From contig JAJDGO010000001.1 in the NCBI GenBank assembly GCA_030265685.1, positions 18,256 through 82,255 on the forward strand: 64,000 nucleotides of DNA, in the 5' to 3' direction. A model generated the notes under the pieces. That model was given only the letters and a program-made list of their open reading frames with translations, was not told the origin of the DNA and did no database searches. This document shows positions 7,532-16,648 of this stretch, in pieces. The stretch is from Bacteroidales bacterium OttesenSCG-928-M11 (GTDB taxonomy: Bacteria; Bacteroidota; Bacteroidia; Bacteroidales; Azobacteroidaceae). The first letter of the stretch is position 1, and every line of letters starts with the position of its first letter. A program made the position numbers and the translations under genes.

Positions 7532-10084
7532 TTATTTGGAGGGATACAATTCATCCCACCATTCCGGTTGATCTTTTAGCCAGCGAGCAAACCAAGCTTG
7601 AATAGACTTAACCCATTCCATCCGTCTTTTAGGATCAGCTATTCCATGATTCTCATCTTTTAGTTGAACAAACTCAACTTCTTTTCCTAAAATGCGTAAA
7701 GCATTAAACATTTGAATACTTTCTCCGATAGGAACATTTGTGTCTACGGTTCCGTGAAGAAGTAAAAGCGGCGTGTTAACTTTATCCGCACTGAAGAGAG
7801 GACTTTGCCCGACATAAAGATCTTGGTTGTTCCAGGGATAACTATCTGCACTTGCTATCGAACCATAAGAATATCCCCAAAATCCTTCGCCCCAATAACT
7901 TGCAATATTACTTATCCCGGCATGTGATACTGCTGCTGCAAAAACATCGGTTCGCGTAATTAAATATTGAGTCATAAATCCGCCATAAGATGCACCCATA
8001 CAACCGATCTTCTTTGAGTTAACGAACGGATGTTCTTCGCAGAATTTTTTTGTTCCCTCTATTATTTCATCTGCAGTATATTTTCCCCAAGCATTAACAT
8101 GACGAGCCGAAAATTCTTGACCCCAACCTGTAGTTCCGGAAGGATTTAATACTAAAACAACATAGCCGGACGAAGCATATACTTGTAAAGGATAAGACGA
8201 TTCGAAAACTCGGGAGGTCGGATTTGTTCCTCCATAATAATAAACAATCATCGGATATTGTTTAGTTATATCATAATCGTATGGAAGACAATAGAATCCT
8301 TCGATAGTCATTCCTGTAGAAGAATCAAAAGACCAAGGAGTTACGTCGCTAATATTCAACTGGTTCAATTGATCTGCAAAAGGATCTGCAATTAATGTTG
8401 ACTTTTGCGACTTAGTATCATACGAATATAAGCGATATGCATTGGTTGAACTTTCGCCTCTGAATAAAGCTACCTTACCATCGTTTGACAATTGGAAAGA
8501 AGAAATAATATATTCCGGCAAAGGCAACAAAGAAAAAGTCGAAGTCTTTAAATCATAACGATATACTTGCATCTTATCTTTGACTTGAGCTTTGAAATAA
8601 ATGCTATTATCAGACTCCATCCATTGATAAGAATCTATCGACGGATCAAAATCAATTGTTATAGGTGTAACTTCTCGGCTCTGAAGATCGTAAATATAGG
8701 CCTGTTTGTCGAAATAATTAGATATTTGTCCTTCTTTAATTTTTAGACCTATACCATCAAAAGCCTCTGCCCCACCTGTGATTAATAATTTTTTTCCATC
8801 CGGAGAATATTTTCCTCCCGAGATAAAATTACTTTTAGCAAGCGTATCAATATTAAGCGTTGATAAATCAAGCTCCATCAACGTTGTTGAAGAGAAAGGC
8901 CGGTCATTAACAAAATCAGAAGAAGAAATAAGAGCTTTTTTTCCATCTTTAGCAATATCATTTACTCGAATACTTGTTTTTCCAAAAGTAAGTCGTTGTG
9001 TTATACTCTCATCATCAAGCCTTAATAAATAAATAGAAGAGCGTCCTCTGAATGCACCGGAACGATCGCTTGGATCAAGAAGTCTTTTCAAATCGCCTTT
9101 ATCTGCTGGAATTTCTTCACGTTGCGAAAGAATTAAAAAATCATTCGTTGGAGAAATGGTGAAATAATCGAACTTAATATCCTTAGCTATTTGTTTTTCT
9201 TCTAACGTATTTACGTCAAAAACAAATAAGTCTCGATTGGTAATGCCGGATTTAGAATAAATAAATTTGTCTTCTTTGTGAAACCAGCTTGGATTGATAG
9301 CAGTAGAGAAGCGATAAACCAATCGATTTGTTTTAAGTTCTCTTAGTTGAATTTCATCACGTCCTTTTCCTCCCGGCCAAACATCCTTTGTATGAATAAT
9401 ATAAAACTTACCGGATGGAGATAAAGAACCCGAACGCAGACGATTTCCTTCTATTATATCATTAATCGTAACACGTCTTTTGCTGTCTGAAGAAATAATA
9501 AACTCGACATCTTCAAAGCCTTTCTTCGGTTCTAAAGATATTTTCATCGAAGCTTCATCTTCTTTTTGTTGCTGAGCCAAACGTTTGATAATAACTTCGT
9601 GTCGTTTTGGCTCTAATGTCAAATCAATTGTTATCTTTTTCGCATTGGATAAGCTGTCTTGTTTTTCTTCTTTACTTTTTTCTTTTTTCCCATTAACATA
9701 AAGTTCAAAACAATCGGTTGCAGTTACGTTCAAAGTTGCTTTACAAAGACGGTCGGCGTCGATAGTAAACGACATTAATTGAAGAGCATTTGCTTGATTA
9801 TTGTCTTGTTTTTCTTCTGCAAAAGGCAAAGAAAATATACCTTCCTGATCCGAGATCAAACTAGAAGCCGATTCTCTTACTAAAGAAAAGTCGATAGAAG
9901 TTTGAAGCAAACTCTTTTTATCGTAAGCCTTTTTATTAACATCCAAGCTGTCAATAATAATAGGCTCGAAAAGAGGCTTCAAGTTAGTCACTTTTAATTC
10001 TTTGATTTTAATTTCGCTCTCCGCGAACAAGGAAGTTGCAACAAAAAGGAATATTGCAACAAGGATAAATTCTGTTTTTTTCAT
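7532..10084 (-). CDS. Secreted S9 family (prolyl oligopeptidase-type) serine peptidase
   Basis: The 850-residue protein has a signal peptide (cut near LFAES), a long N-terminal beta-propeller-like region and a C-terminal alpha/beta hydrolase. The catalytic triad is visible: Ser in GASYGGFM (near residue 698), Asp in HGTVDTNVP and His in DENHGIADP. Family members remove dipeptides or acylated N-terminal residues from peptides in the periplasm. Its size resembles the acylpeptidyl oligopeptidase described in Porphyromonas gingivalis, but specificity cannot be read from the sequence. It has its own TACCTTTG promoter (10103-10110) and a terminator, so it is probably transcribed alone. Confidence 0.85.
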   Translation of the reverse strand: MKKTEFILVAIFLFVATSLFAESEIKIKELKVTNLKPLFEPIIIDSLDVNKKAYDKKSLLQTSIDFSLVRESASSLISDQEGIFSLPFAEEKQDNNQANALQLMSFTIDADRLCKATLNVTATDCFELYVNGKKEKSKEEKQDSLSNAKKITIDLTLEPKRHEVIIKRLAQQQKEDEASMKISLEPKKGFEDVEFIISSDSKRRVTINDIIEGNRLRSGSLSPSGKFYIIHTKDVWPGGKGRDEIQLRELKTNRLVYRFSTAINPSWFHKEDKFIYSKSGITNRDLFVFDVNTLEEKQIAKDIKFDYFTISPTNDFLILSQREEIPADKGDLKRLLDPSDRSGAFRGRSSIYLLRLDDESITQRLTFGKTSIRVNDIAKDGKKALISSSDFVNDRPFSSTTLMELDLSTLNIDTLAKSNFISGGKYSPDGKKLLITGGAEAFDGIGLKIKEGQISNYFDKQAYIYDLQSREVTPITIDFDPSIDSYQWMESDNSIYFKAQVKDKMQVYRYDLKTSTFSLLPLPEYIISSFQLSNDGKVALFRGESSTNAYRLYSYDTKSQKSTLIADPFADQLNQLNISDVTPWSFDSSTGMTIEGFYCLPYDYDITKQYPMIVYYYGGTNPTSRVFESSYPLQVYASSGYVVLVLNPSGTTGWGQEFSARHVNAWGKYTADEIIEGTKKFCEEHPFVNSKKIGCMGASYGGFMTQYLITRTDVFAAAVSHAGISNIASYWGEGFWGYSYGSIASADSYPWNNQDLYVGQSPLFSADKVNTPLLLLHGTVDTNVPIGESIQMFNALRILGKEVEFVQLKDENHGIADPKRRMEWVKSIQAWFARWLKDQPEWWDELYPSK

Positions 10085-10102
10085 GATTTTTTATTATTAC
10101 CT

Positions 10103-10110
10103 CAAAGGTA
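10103..10110 (-). promoter_or_regulatory. Promoter -7 box of the S9 peptidase gene
   Basis: CAAAGGTA on the plus strand reads TACCTTTG on the minus strand, 19 bases before the start codon, matching TAnnTTTG. Confidence 0.6.
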
Positions 10111-10147
10111 AAACAAAAAACAAAAACAGCAAAGAATATTAAATGGA

Positions 10148-10594
10148 TTAATTAACTACCCGATAGGTATTGTTTCCGGCATAGGTTACCGAATAGGTTT
10201 TCAAACCTAAGGAGGTTCCGGATATAGGATTGCCTAATCCACTTGATATATTAAATTTGGCTCCGCATCTTTCGCAACAAGCTTCACCATAATCATTCGG
10301 AACTACTCTTATATTTCGCATCGCTTCTACCGGACAAGATAAATCATAAGCGTATAAGTTTAGCACTCCAGTACCAATACCATTGGTAACTAATATCCCG
10401 CCATAACCAATACGGTCTGTATCATATCTCCTTTGAGTAAATGTTTTATAAGATAAGATAGGAATCAAATCATAATCTTGTGTAAGAGTATTTAATTCAA
10501 GATTAACTTTTGCATAGGGAATATTGGAAACATATTCCTCTTCGCAAGAAGAATAAAAACAAACCAACAACAAGAGTATCCAAACCTTTTTCAT
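10148..10594 (-). CDS. Small lipoprotein with a Rieske-like C-terminal half lacking the cluster histidines
   Basis: The 148-residue protein has a lipoprotein signal (VCFYSSC, Cys17). The C-terminal part has the spacing and glycine-rich turns of a Rieske [2Fe-2S] domain: DLSCPVE (Cys87), then ACCERCGAKF (Cys107, Cys110), GLGNPISG, and a final strand TYRVVN. In a true Rieske site the pattern is C-x-H and C-x-x-H; here Glu90 and Cys110 occupy the His positions, so the normal cluster could not form as usual. It might bind zinc, another ligand set, or nothing. Function unknown. It lies 60 bases after rnc on the same strand and may be co-transcribed with acpP-fabF-rnc. Confidence 0.6.
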   Translation of the reverse strand: MKKVWILLLLVCFYSSCEEEYVSNIPYAKVNLELNTLTQDYDLIPILSYKTFTQRRYDTDRIGYGGILVTNGIGTGVLNLYAYDLSCPVEAMRNIRVVPNDYGEACCERCGAKFNISSGLGNPISGTSLGLKTYSVTYAGNNTYRVVN

Positions 10595-10654
10595 ATCTAT
10601 AATAACGAACCGGGAAAGTATATATTATATAGCCTCTTGAGAAAAAACACTCAA

Positions 10655-11467
10655 TTAATCATTGCATTGATCAATATCTATTGATTCATGAACAGGCTCT
10701 TCTTCCCGAACACTAAGTATCTGTTCTTCAAAGCCTTTTTCATATTTAATCTTCTTCATCGCAAGTCGGGAAGCATGTTGTTGCGATTCTTTCTTCGAGT
10801 ATCCTATTCCGACTCCGGATATAACTCCATTCAGTAAAACTTGACTTTGAAACACCGTATTGTGATCTTGATCTTGGAAAGAGTCTAATAGTTCATAATC
10901 TAAATTAACTTTGTATTTCTGAGACCATTCCAAAAGCTTCGATTTGAAATTAACTTCCTGCTTAACCAAAGTCTCTATATCAATATGATTTTCTATTATC
11001 TTCTTCTTGATAAATTTATAGGTTTTATCATAACCTTTATCTAAATAAACTGCCCCGATAAATGCTTCGAGTGCATTACCTAGTATATGATTCTTCTGAG
11101 AATGTAAACGAGTAGAAGAAGTTATAAGGTCTTTTAATCCAAGTTCGGTAGCTACTTTGTCAAGAGTTTCACGTTTTACAATTTTAGATCGTGTATTAGT
11201 AAGAAAACCTTCGCTCCTACTGGGATATTTCTTGTATAAAATATCCGCAACAACAGTATCTAATACTGCATCGCCCAAAAATTCCAAGCGTTCATTATTA
11301 GTATATCGTCCATCTGCGTTTTCGCGAGAGGAGGATTTATGAATCAAAGCCTCTTCATAAAGGACAATATTTCCCGGAAAAAAGCCGAGTATATTTTTTA
11401 AAGAAAAACAAAACTCCCTCTTTGAGCCAAGAGAGAGTTTTATTCTATTGCTTATTACACGAATCAC
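10655..11467 (-). CDS. rnc: Ribonuclease III
   Basis: The 270-residue protein cuts double-stranded RNA in rRNA and mRNA processing. The nuclease signature NERLEFLGDAVLD and the second acidic motif ALEAFIGAVYLDKGYD are present, followed by a C-terminal double-stranded RNA-binding domain. The start is GTG at 11467, overlapping the fabF TGA as GTGA, so it is translationally coupled to fabF. No later Met would keep the conserved N-terminal region. The order acpP-fabF-rnc is usual in Bacteroidota. Confidence 0.95.
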   Translation of the reverse strand: MIRVISNRIKLSLGSKREFCFSLKNILGFFPGNIVLYEEALIHKSSSRENADGRYTNNERLEFLGDAVLDTVVADILYKKYPSRSEGFLTNTRSKIVKRETLDKVATELGLKDLITSSTRLHSQKNHILGNALEAFIGAVYLDKGYDKTYKFIKKKIIENHIDIETLVKQEVNFKSKLLEWSQKYKVNLDYELLDSFQDQDHNTVFQSQVLLNGVISGVGIGYSKKESQQHASRLAMKKIKYEKGFEEQILSVREEEPVHESIDIDQCND

Positions 11468-12732
11468 TTATTGTCTTCAAATTTCTTTACAATAATACAT
11501 GCATTGTGACCTCCAAAACCAAACGTGTTAGACAAAGCTGCTCTAACTAAACGTTTTTGAGCTTTATTAAATGTAAAATTTAATTTACTATCAAGTTCTG
11601 GATCATCATCACCTTCTTCATGATTAATTGTCGGAGGAACAATATCATTTTTCACAGACAAAACACAAGCCAACGCTTCTACCGCTCCGGTAGCTCCTAA
11701 CATATGACCTGTCATCGATTTAGTAGAACTAATATTTAATTTATATGCATGATCTCCAAATATTTCTTTGATAGCTTTTACCTCCGAAGGGTCACCTACA
11801 GGAGTAGAAGTACCATGAACATTTATATAATCAATCATATCCGGTTCCATATTAGCATCTTCCAATGCATTTTGCATTACTAATTTTGCACCTAAGCCTT
11901 CCGGATGAGAAGCTGTTAAATGATAAGCATCTCCAGAACCTCCTCCTCCAACTACTTCTGCGTATATTTTGGCTCCACGAGCACGTGCATGTTCTAATTC
12001 TTCAAAAATCAAACAAGCAGCTCCTTCGCCCATTACAAAACCATCACGGCTTGCGCTGAACGGTCTTGAAGCAGTTTCCGGCGAATCATTACGAGTAGAT
12101 AGTGCATTCATTGAATTAAATCCTCCAACTCCTGCTATTGTAATAGCAGCTTCAGCGCCTCCGGTAACAACAGCATTGGCTTTTCCTAGACGAATTAAGT
12201 CAAAAGCATTAACAGCTCCTGTTGTAGATGAAGCACAAGCTGAAACAGTTCCGTAATTAGGACCTCTGAATCCGTAAAGTATCGAAATATGTCCGGCTGC
12301 TATATCGCTAATCATTTTAGGAATAAAGAATGGGTTAAATTTAGGACCCAAATCTTCATGTTTAAAGTAAGAACCTACTTCCTGATCGAAAGTATCAATA
12401 CCTCCGATACCTGAAGAAAATACAACTCCTACTTTGTCCCGATTGATTGATTCATTGTCTAAACCGGCATCAACGATTGCTTCTTTCGCAGCAACTACTG
12501 CCAACTGTGAATATCTATCCAGTTTTCTTGCTTCCTTTCTATCAAAATGATCGGTAGGTACAAAATTCTTTACTTCGCAAGCAAACTTTGTCTTGAATTT
12601 TTCTGCGTCAAATAAAGTAATAGGCCCAGCCCCACTTACTCCGTTAAGCATGTTATTCCATGTAGTTTCTACATCATTTCCTAACGGCGTAATGGCACCT
12701 AGGCCTGTTACTACAACTCTTTTTAATTCCAT
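11464..12732 (-). CDS. fabF: 3-oxoacyl-[acyl-carrier-protein] synthase II
   Basis: The 422-residue enzyme condenses malonyl-ACP with acyl-ACP in fatty acid elongation. The nucleophile is Cys in VSACASSTTGA (about residue 166). The two histidines are in NVHGTSTPVGD and SMTGHMLGATGA, giving the Cys-His-His triad of FabF. It is 18 bases downstream of acpP, its substrate carrier, and overlaps rnc by 4 bases. Confidence 0.97.
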   Translation of the reverse strand: MELKRVVVTGLGAITPLGNDVETTWNNMLNGVSGAGPITLFDAEKFKTKFACEVKNFVPTDHFDRKEARKLDRYSQLAVVAAKEAIVDAGLDNESINRDKVGVVFSSGIGGIDTFDQEVGSYFKHEDLGPKFNPFFIPKMISDIAAGHISILYGFRGPNYGTVSACASSTTGAVNAFDLIRLGKANAVVTGGAEAAITIAGVGGFNSMNALSTRNDSPETASRPFSASRDGFVMGEGAACLIFEELEHARARGAKIYAEVVGGGGSGDAYHLTASHPEGLGAKLVMQNALEDANMEPDMIDYINVHGTSTPVGDPSEVKAIKEIFGDHAYKLNISSTKSMTGHMLGATGAVEALACVLSVKNDIVPPTINHEEGDDDPELDSKLNFTFNKAQKRLVRAALSNTFGFGGHNACIIVKKFEDNK

Positions 12733-12750
12733 ATAAAGGAAAAATTAAGT

Positions 12751-12987
12751 TTAAGCTTGATTAGCTTCAATGTAAGTGACTGCGTCACCAACTGTTGTGA
12801 TTTTTTCTGCTTGATCATCAGGAATAGACATTCCGAATTCTTTTTCAAATTCCATGATCAATTCAACTGTATCTAAAGAGTCTGCACCTAAATCGTTAGT
12901 AAAACTAGCTTCATTGGTAACTTCAGATTTTTCTACGCTTAATTTATCAGCGATAATATCTTTAACTCTTTCTGCAATTTCTGACAT
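12751..12987 (-). CDS. acpP: Acyl carrier protein
   Basis: The 78-residue acidic protein carries growing fatty acids on 4'-phosphopantetheine attached to Ser in [12 protein letters not shown]. Length and the DSL motif are typical. It heads the acpP-fabF-rnc operon and diverges from purN. Confidence 0.97.
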   Translation of the reverse strand: MSEIAERVKDIIADKLSVEKSEVTNEASFTNDLGADSLDTVELIMEFEKEFGMSIPDDQAEKITTVGDAVTYIEANQA

Positions 12988-13026
12988 AACTTTAATCTTT
13001 TAAGTTAATAATATAAATATAAGTTT

Positions 13027-13034
13027 TATTTTTG
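13027..13034 (+). promoter_or_regulatory. Promoter -7 box for purN
   Basis: TATTTTTG matches TAnnTTTG. The transcript would begin near 13040, after the GTG at 13037 used by the ORF track, which supports the ATG at 13130 as the purN start. Confidence 0.55.
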
Positions 13035-13039
13035 CAGTG

Positions 13040-13047
13040 CAAAGTAA
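13040..13047 (-). promoter_or_regulatory. Possible acpP promoter box facing the purN promoter
   Basis: On the minus strand the bases read TTACTTTG, one base off TAnnTTTG. With the purN box it forms a small dyad (TTTGCAGTGCAAA), so the two divergent promoters would be only a few bases apart. Confidence 0.35.
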
Positions 13048-13129
13048 ATCATTTTTATTGAAACCAACAAAGAATTTAGTAAAAAACTGCACAAATCAAC
13101 AAATATTGTGCACAAACATATATAATAAG

Positions 13130-13705
13130 ATGGGAAGAATAGCAATATTAGCTTCGGGATCAGGTTCTAATGCCGAAAACATTATCAAATATTTCAGGGA
13201 AAATAATAGTGAAACTGAGTTTCCTATTATCTTAAGTAATAAAAAAGATGCCTATGTACATGAACGAGCCGCGAAGTTAGGAATCCCTTCTTATACTATT
13301 AATAAAGTCGGGTTTGAGAGTGGAGACGCCTTAGAAATACTAAAAGAACATCAAATTGATTTTATTGTCTTAGCCGGGTTCTTGCTTAAAGTGCCGGAAA
13401 ATATATTAAAATCGTATCCGAACCGTATTATTAATATACATCCAGCCTTATTACCCAAATATGGAGGCAAAGGAATGTACGGATTACACGTTCACGAAGC
13501 GGTAGTTGCCGCTAAAGAAAAAGAATCCGGAATTACTGTACATTATGTTAATGAACATTATGATGAGGGAGAAGTTATTTTTCAAGCTAAGTGCGACGTA
13601 TTGCCTTCCGACTCGCCGGAAGATGTGGCCAACAAAGTTCACGACTTGGAATATAAACATTTCCCAAAAGTAATTTCCGACATATTAAATACAAACATTA
13701 AATAA
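13130..13705 (+). CDS. purN: Phosphoribosylglycinamide formyltransferase
   Basis: The enzyme formylates GAR in purine synthesis using 10-formyltetrahydrofolate. From the ATG at 13130 it has 191 residues and begins MGRIAILASGSGSNAENI, the usual N-terminus with the phosphate-binding loop. The catalytic motif NIHPALLPKYGGKGMYGLHVHEAV, with its Asn, His and later Asp (HYDEGEVIFQ), is intact. The ORF track adds 31 residues from a GTG at 13037; that region overlaps the promoter and has no family counterpart. Confidence 0.93.
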   Translation: MGRIAILASGSGSNAENIIKYFRENNSETEFPIILSNKKDAYVHERAAKLGIPSYTINKVGFESGDALEILKEHQIDFIVLAGFLLKVPENILKSYPNRIINIHPALLPKYGGKGMYGLHVHEAVVAAKEKESGITVHYVNEHYDEGEVIFQAKCDVLPSDSPEDVANKVHDLEYKHFPKVISDILNTNIK

Positions 13706-13718
13706 ATACATTTATCAC

Positions 13719-14918
13719 ATGGAGTCAATAAAACAAATATTTCGTATCGGACATGGTCCTTCAAGTAGTCATACTATGGGACCGAGAAGGGCTGCGCTTA
13801 TGTTCTTGGAGCGTAACAAAGAGGCCGCCCGGTTTCAAGTCACATTATACGGAAGTTTAGCGGCAACGGGAAAAGGACACATGACCGACATTGCCATATT
13901 AGAAATATTAGAACAAGTGGCTCCTACTACTATTCTTTGGGAACCTAAGATCACTCTTCCTTTTCATCCGAACGGAATGTTTTTCAAAGCGTTTGATAAA
14001 ACGGATGAAGAACTGGAATCATGGTATGTTTACAGTATAGGAGGAGGAACTTTAGCCAACGAAGAGTTCAATGAGCAACAAACCGAAAAGATATATGACA
14101 AGCATACCATACGAGATATACAACAATGGTGTGAAAAATCCGGATATTCTTATTGGGAATACGTACAAGAATGCGAGGGAAATTCCATCTGGGAGTATCT
14201 GGCCGAAGTATGGAAAACTATGCAGGAGGCAATTGAACGCGGATTAGAGTCGGAAGGTATTATTCCCGGAGGATTAGGTATTCGCCGAAAGTCGTCAGAT
14301 TATTTGATTCGAGCCAAAGGATACGAAGGAAGCGTTCAAGGAAGAGGGAAAGTCTATGCCTACGCCTTAGCAGTTTCGGAAGAAAATGCTTGCGGTGGAA
14401 AGATTGTAACAGCACCTACATGCGGTTCTTGTGGTGTATTGCCTGCGGTGTTGTATCACTTGAGAGAAAGCAGGGATTTTACCGACTCCCGTATTCTTCG
14501 CGCGTTAGCAACAGCAGGACTTTTTGGTAATGTTGTACGAACAAATGCATCAGTTTCAGGCGCTGAAGTTGGATGTCAAGGCGAAATTGGAGTCGCTTGT
14601 GCAATGTCTGCTGCCGCTGCGAACCAACTTTTTGGAGGAAGTCCGGCTCAAATCGAATACGCTGCCGAAATGGGATTAGAACATCACTTGGGTCTTACCT
14701 GCGATCCTGTTTGCGGATTAGTTCAAATACCTTGCATCGAACGGAATGCATTCGCAGCAGCTCGAGCCTTAGATGCTAATACTTTCTCCACTTTCTCGGA
14801 TGGAAGACACCGAGTTAGTTTCGATCAAGTGGTAGAAGTAATGAGACAAACGGGGAAAGATTTGCCCAGCCTGTACAAAGAAACGTCCGAAGGAGGCTTG
14901 GCAAAGCATTATGAATAA
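13719..14918 (+). CDS. sdaA: L-serine ammonia-lyase, iron-sulfur dependent, single chain
   Basis: The 399-residue enzyme converts L-serine to pyruvate and ammonia. It starts with the beta-domain motif FRIGHGPSSSHTMGP and continues into the alpha domain with the cluster cysteines in APTCGSCGV, LTCDPVCGLVQIPCIERN. Alpha and beta parts are fused in one chain. It begins 13 bases after purN and may share its transcript. It fits amino-acid use by a peptide-degrading organism. Confidence 0.93.
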   Translation: MESIKQIFRIGHGPSSSHTMGPRRAALMFLERNKEAARFQVTLYGSLAATGKGHMTDIAILEILEQVAPTTILWEPKITLPFHPNGMFFKAFDKTDEELESWYVYSIGGGTLANEEFNEQQTEKIYDKHTIRDIQQWCEKSGYSYWEYVQECEGNSIWEYLAEVWKTMQEAIERGLESEGIIPGGLGIRRKSSDYLIRAKGYEGSVQGRGKVYAYALAVSEENACGGKIVTAPTCGSCGVLPAVLYHLRESRDFTDSRILRALATAGLFGNVVRTNASVSGAEVGCQGEIGVACAMSAAAANQLFGGSPAQIEYAAEMGLEHHLGLTCDPVCGLVQIPCIERNAFAAARALDANTFSTFSDGRHRVSFDQVVEVMRQTGKDLPSLYKETSEGGLAKHYE

Positions 14919-14984
14919 AACCCGAACAAGGAACCGGAGCAACAAAATAAATCTTTGTCTCAAAAAGATTTTATAATTTAAATA

Positions 14985-15022
14985 TTTTCTGTACAGAGAA
15001 TAAAAGTTTTCTGTACAGAAAA
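14985..15022. repeat. GTAC-class 22-base-period palindrome pair (locus 2)
   Basis: TTTTCTGTACAGAGAA (14985-15000) and TTTTCTGTACAGAAAA (15007-15022) have centres 22 bases apart. The second is embedded in a longer dyad, AAGTTTTCTGTACAGAAAACTT. On the left, AAAAAGATTTTATAATTT resembles the shared terminus AAAAAGATACTATAACTT. It lies between the converging ends of sdaA and the lolE-like gene. Confidence 0.8.
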
Positions 15023-15026
15023 CTTC

Positions 15027-15061
15027 AAAAAGATAAAATAACTTGCGCCAAGTATTTGTAT
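15027..15061. repeat. Single degenerate AACTT-class unit beside GTAC-class palindromes
   Basis: AAAAAGATAAAAT is followed by AACTTGCGCCAAGTATTTGTAT. This matches the terminus plus one 22-base unit of the AACTT class (AACTT-N5-AAGTTATAGTAR) with a few changes. It is the only gap where both unit types occur side by side. Confidence 0.55.
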
Positions 15062-15092
15062 TAATCGAATAAAGAGATATTATCAATCGGCA

Positions 15093-16310
15093 TTAAAGCC
15101 ATTTACGGGAAAGATACCTTACGGGATAGAGAACAGCTAAGAGTCCGATCAATAATACAGAGAAAAGAACTATGACCAAATCACTAAAGCTGACGAGGAC
15201 AGGATAAGACTCGATAGCAAAAGCTCCGGCTGTTCCTAACTTTAACCAACCGAAATATTGTTGACCGAGACAAATCAATACACCAACAACAATTCCGAAA
15301 ATGGCACCAAAAGCGGAGATCATCCATCCTTCTAACAAAAAGATACGGGATATAACTTTATTATCCGCCCCCAAATTACGTAAAGTTATGATGTCTTTTT
15401 GTTTATCTACGATCAACATCGAAAGAGATCCGATAACATTAAAGATAGCAATCAGAATAATAAAGCACAAGATAAGAAAAGCAACCCACTTTTCGATCGC
15501 AACCATTTTAAGAGCTGCCTCTTGTTGTTCGTAACGATTTTTGACAGAATAGTTATCTCCTAATATTTGTTTGATTTTCTTTTGTACGGTTTTAATATTT
15601 GTTTCGTCAACCAGCTTTATTTCCAGAGCGGATACTTCGTTCGAATATTGGAAAAGTTCACGAGCAAGGGAGATTGGAACAAGAAGATAGTTCTCGTCAT
15701 AAATTGCCTGACCCACCATAAAAGCTCCTCCTACGTAAGTATATTCAGAAATGAGTGAAGAAGAAGGGTTAACTAAGTTGACAGGAGTATTTCTTTTCGG
15801 AACATTAATTTCGATCGGGAAACGTTGATTGGGATATATGCCCAAATTACTCATCAACCCAACCCCCATAACCGCATAATTATTTACTTCATCGCGAAGA
15901 ATATAATCACCTGCATATATAATACTCTCTATCGGAACTATTTGGCTGAAATTGTCTTCAACTCCTTTCATCACTGCAGGAGCTTGTCTGTCGCTATTTA
16001 ATATCCAAACATTATCTTCCAAAACCTCTACTATGGAAATAACATCTTCCATTTCGTAGAGTTCTCGAAAATCATCGGTCGTAGGATCAAAGACTTTGCC
16101 TTGAGTTGTTGTTATTTTTAGTTCGGGATCAAAGTGACTGAACATATCAGTTACTAAATCTTGAAACCCATTAAGCACCGAAAGGACACAAATTGTAGCC
16201 ATTGTAGCCACAGCAATACCACAAACAGCAATCATTGATATTATATTGATGGCATTGTGCGACTTTTTAGAGAATAAATATCGCCGAGCTATATAGAAAG
16301 AGAAGTTCAC
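15093..16310 (-). CDS. LolC/LolE-type ABC transporter permease (lipoprotein release)
   Basis: The 405-residue protein has an N-terminal transmembrane helix (FSFYIARRYLFSKKSHNAINIISMIAVCGIAVATMA), a large periplasmic domain and three C-terminal helices of the FtsX/MacB permease type. This layout matches the LolCDE permease that moves lipoproteins off the inner membrane for transport to the outer membrane. One permease of this type per operon is usual in Bacteroidota. It overlaps rbfA by 4 bases (ATGA). The ATPase partner is not in the window. Confidence 0.82.
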   Translation of the reverse strand: MNFSFYIARRYLFSKKSHNAINIISMIAVCGIAVATMATICVLSVLNGFQDLVTDMFSHFDPELKITTTQGKVFDPTTDDFRELYEMEDVISIVEVLEDNVWILNSDRQAPAVMKGVEDNFSQIVPIESIIYAGDYILRDEVNNYAVMGVGLMSNLGIYPNQRFPIEINVPKRNTPVNLVNPSSSLISEYTYVGGAFMVGQAIYDENYLLVPISLARELFQYSNEVSALEIKLVDETNIKTVQKKIKQILGDNYSVKNRYEQQEAALKMVAIEKWVAFLILCFIILIAIFNVIGSLSMLIVDKQKDIITLRNLGADNKVISRIFLLEGWMISAFGAIFGIVVGVLICLGQQYFGWLKLGTAGAFAIESYPVLVSFSDLVIVLFSVLLIGLLAVLYPVRYLSRKWL

Positions 16311-16645
16311 CCTTGATTGAGTAGCTTATCTATATTATCCAAATAATCGAGCGAATCGTCCAAAAAGAATGTTAGTTCCGGAACGCGACGAAGTTGTTTT
16401 CCCACTCGTTCGCCCAATTCCCAGCGAATAGATTTAACATTTGTGTTGACATTGCTTATAATCTCTTCTGCTTTTTCCGAAGGAAATATACTAAGGTATC
16501 CTTTTGCTAAACTTAAATCCGGACTTACTCTCACTCTTGTTACCGAAACCATTACACCTTGCATCTTTTTTGTTTCGAGTAAGAATATTTCACCCAAGTC
16601 TTTTTGTATTTGTCGTTCTATCTTTTGTAATCTTTTTCCTTCCAT
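16307..16645 (-). CDS. rbfA: 30S ribosome-binding factor A
   Basis: The 112-residue KH-like protein helps late 30S maturation. The typical start (RLQKIERQIQKDLGEIF), the VSVTRVRVSPDLSLAKGYLSIFP strand-helix core and the RVPELTFFLDDSLDYLDNIDKLL end are all seen. It sits 3 bases after the methyltransferase gene and overlaps the permease gene by ATGA. Confidence 0.93.
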   Translation of the reverse strand: MEGKRLQKIERQIQKDLGEIFLLETKKMQGVMVSVTRVRVSPDLSLAKGYLSIFPSEKAEEIISNVNTNVKSIRWELGERVGKQLRRVPELTFFLDDSLDYLDNIDKLLNQG

Positions 16646-16648
16646 ATT

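Noticed and set aside
11969-12256. 95-residue ORF on the plus strand
   Set aside because: It lies antisense inside fabF, as do many other ORF-track entries inside conserved genes, and resembles no protein.
13037-13129. 31-residue N-terminal extension of PurN from a GTG
   Set aside because: It overlaps the expected transcription start after the TATTTTTG box and precedes the well-conserved MGRIAILASGSGSN start.
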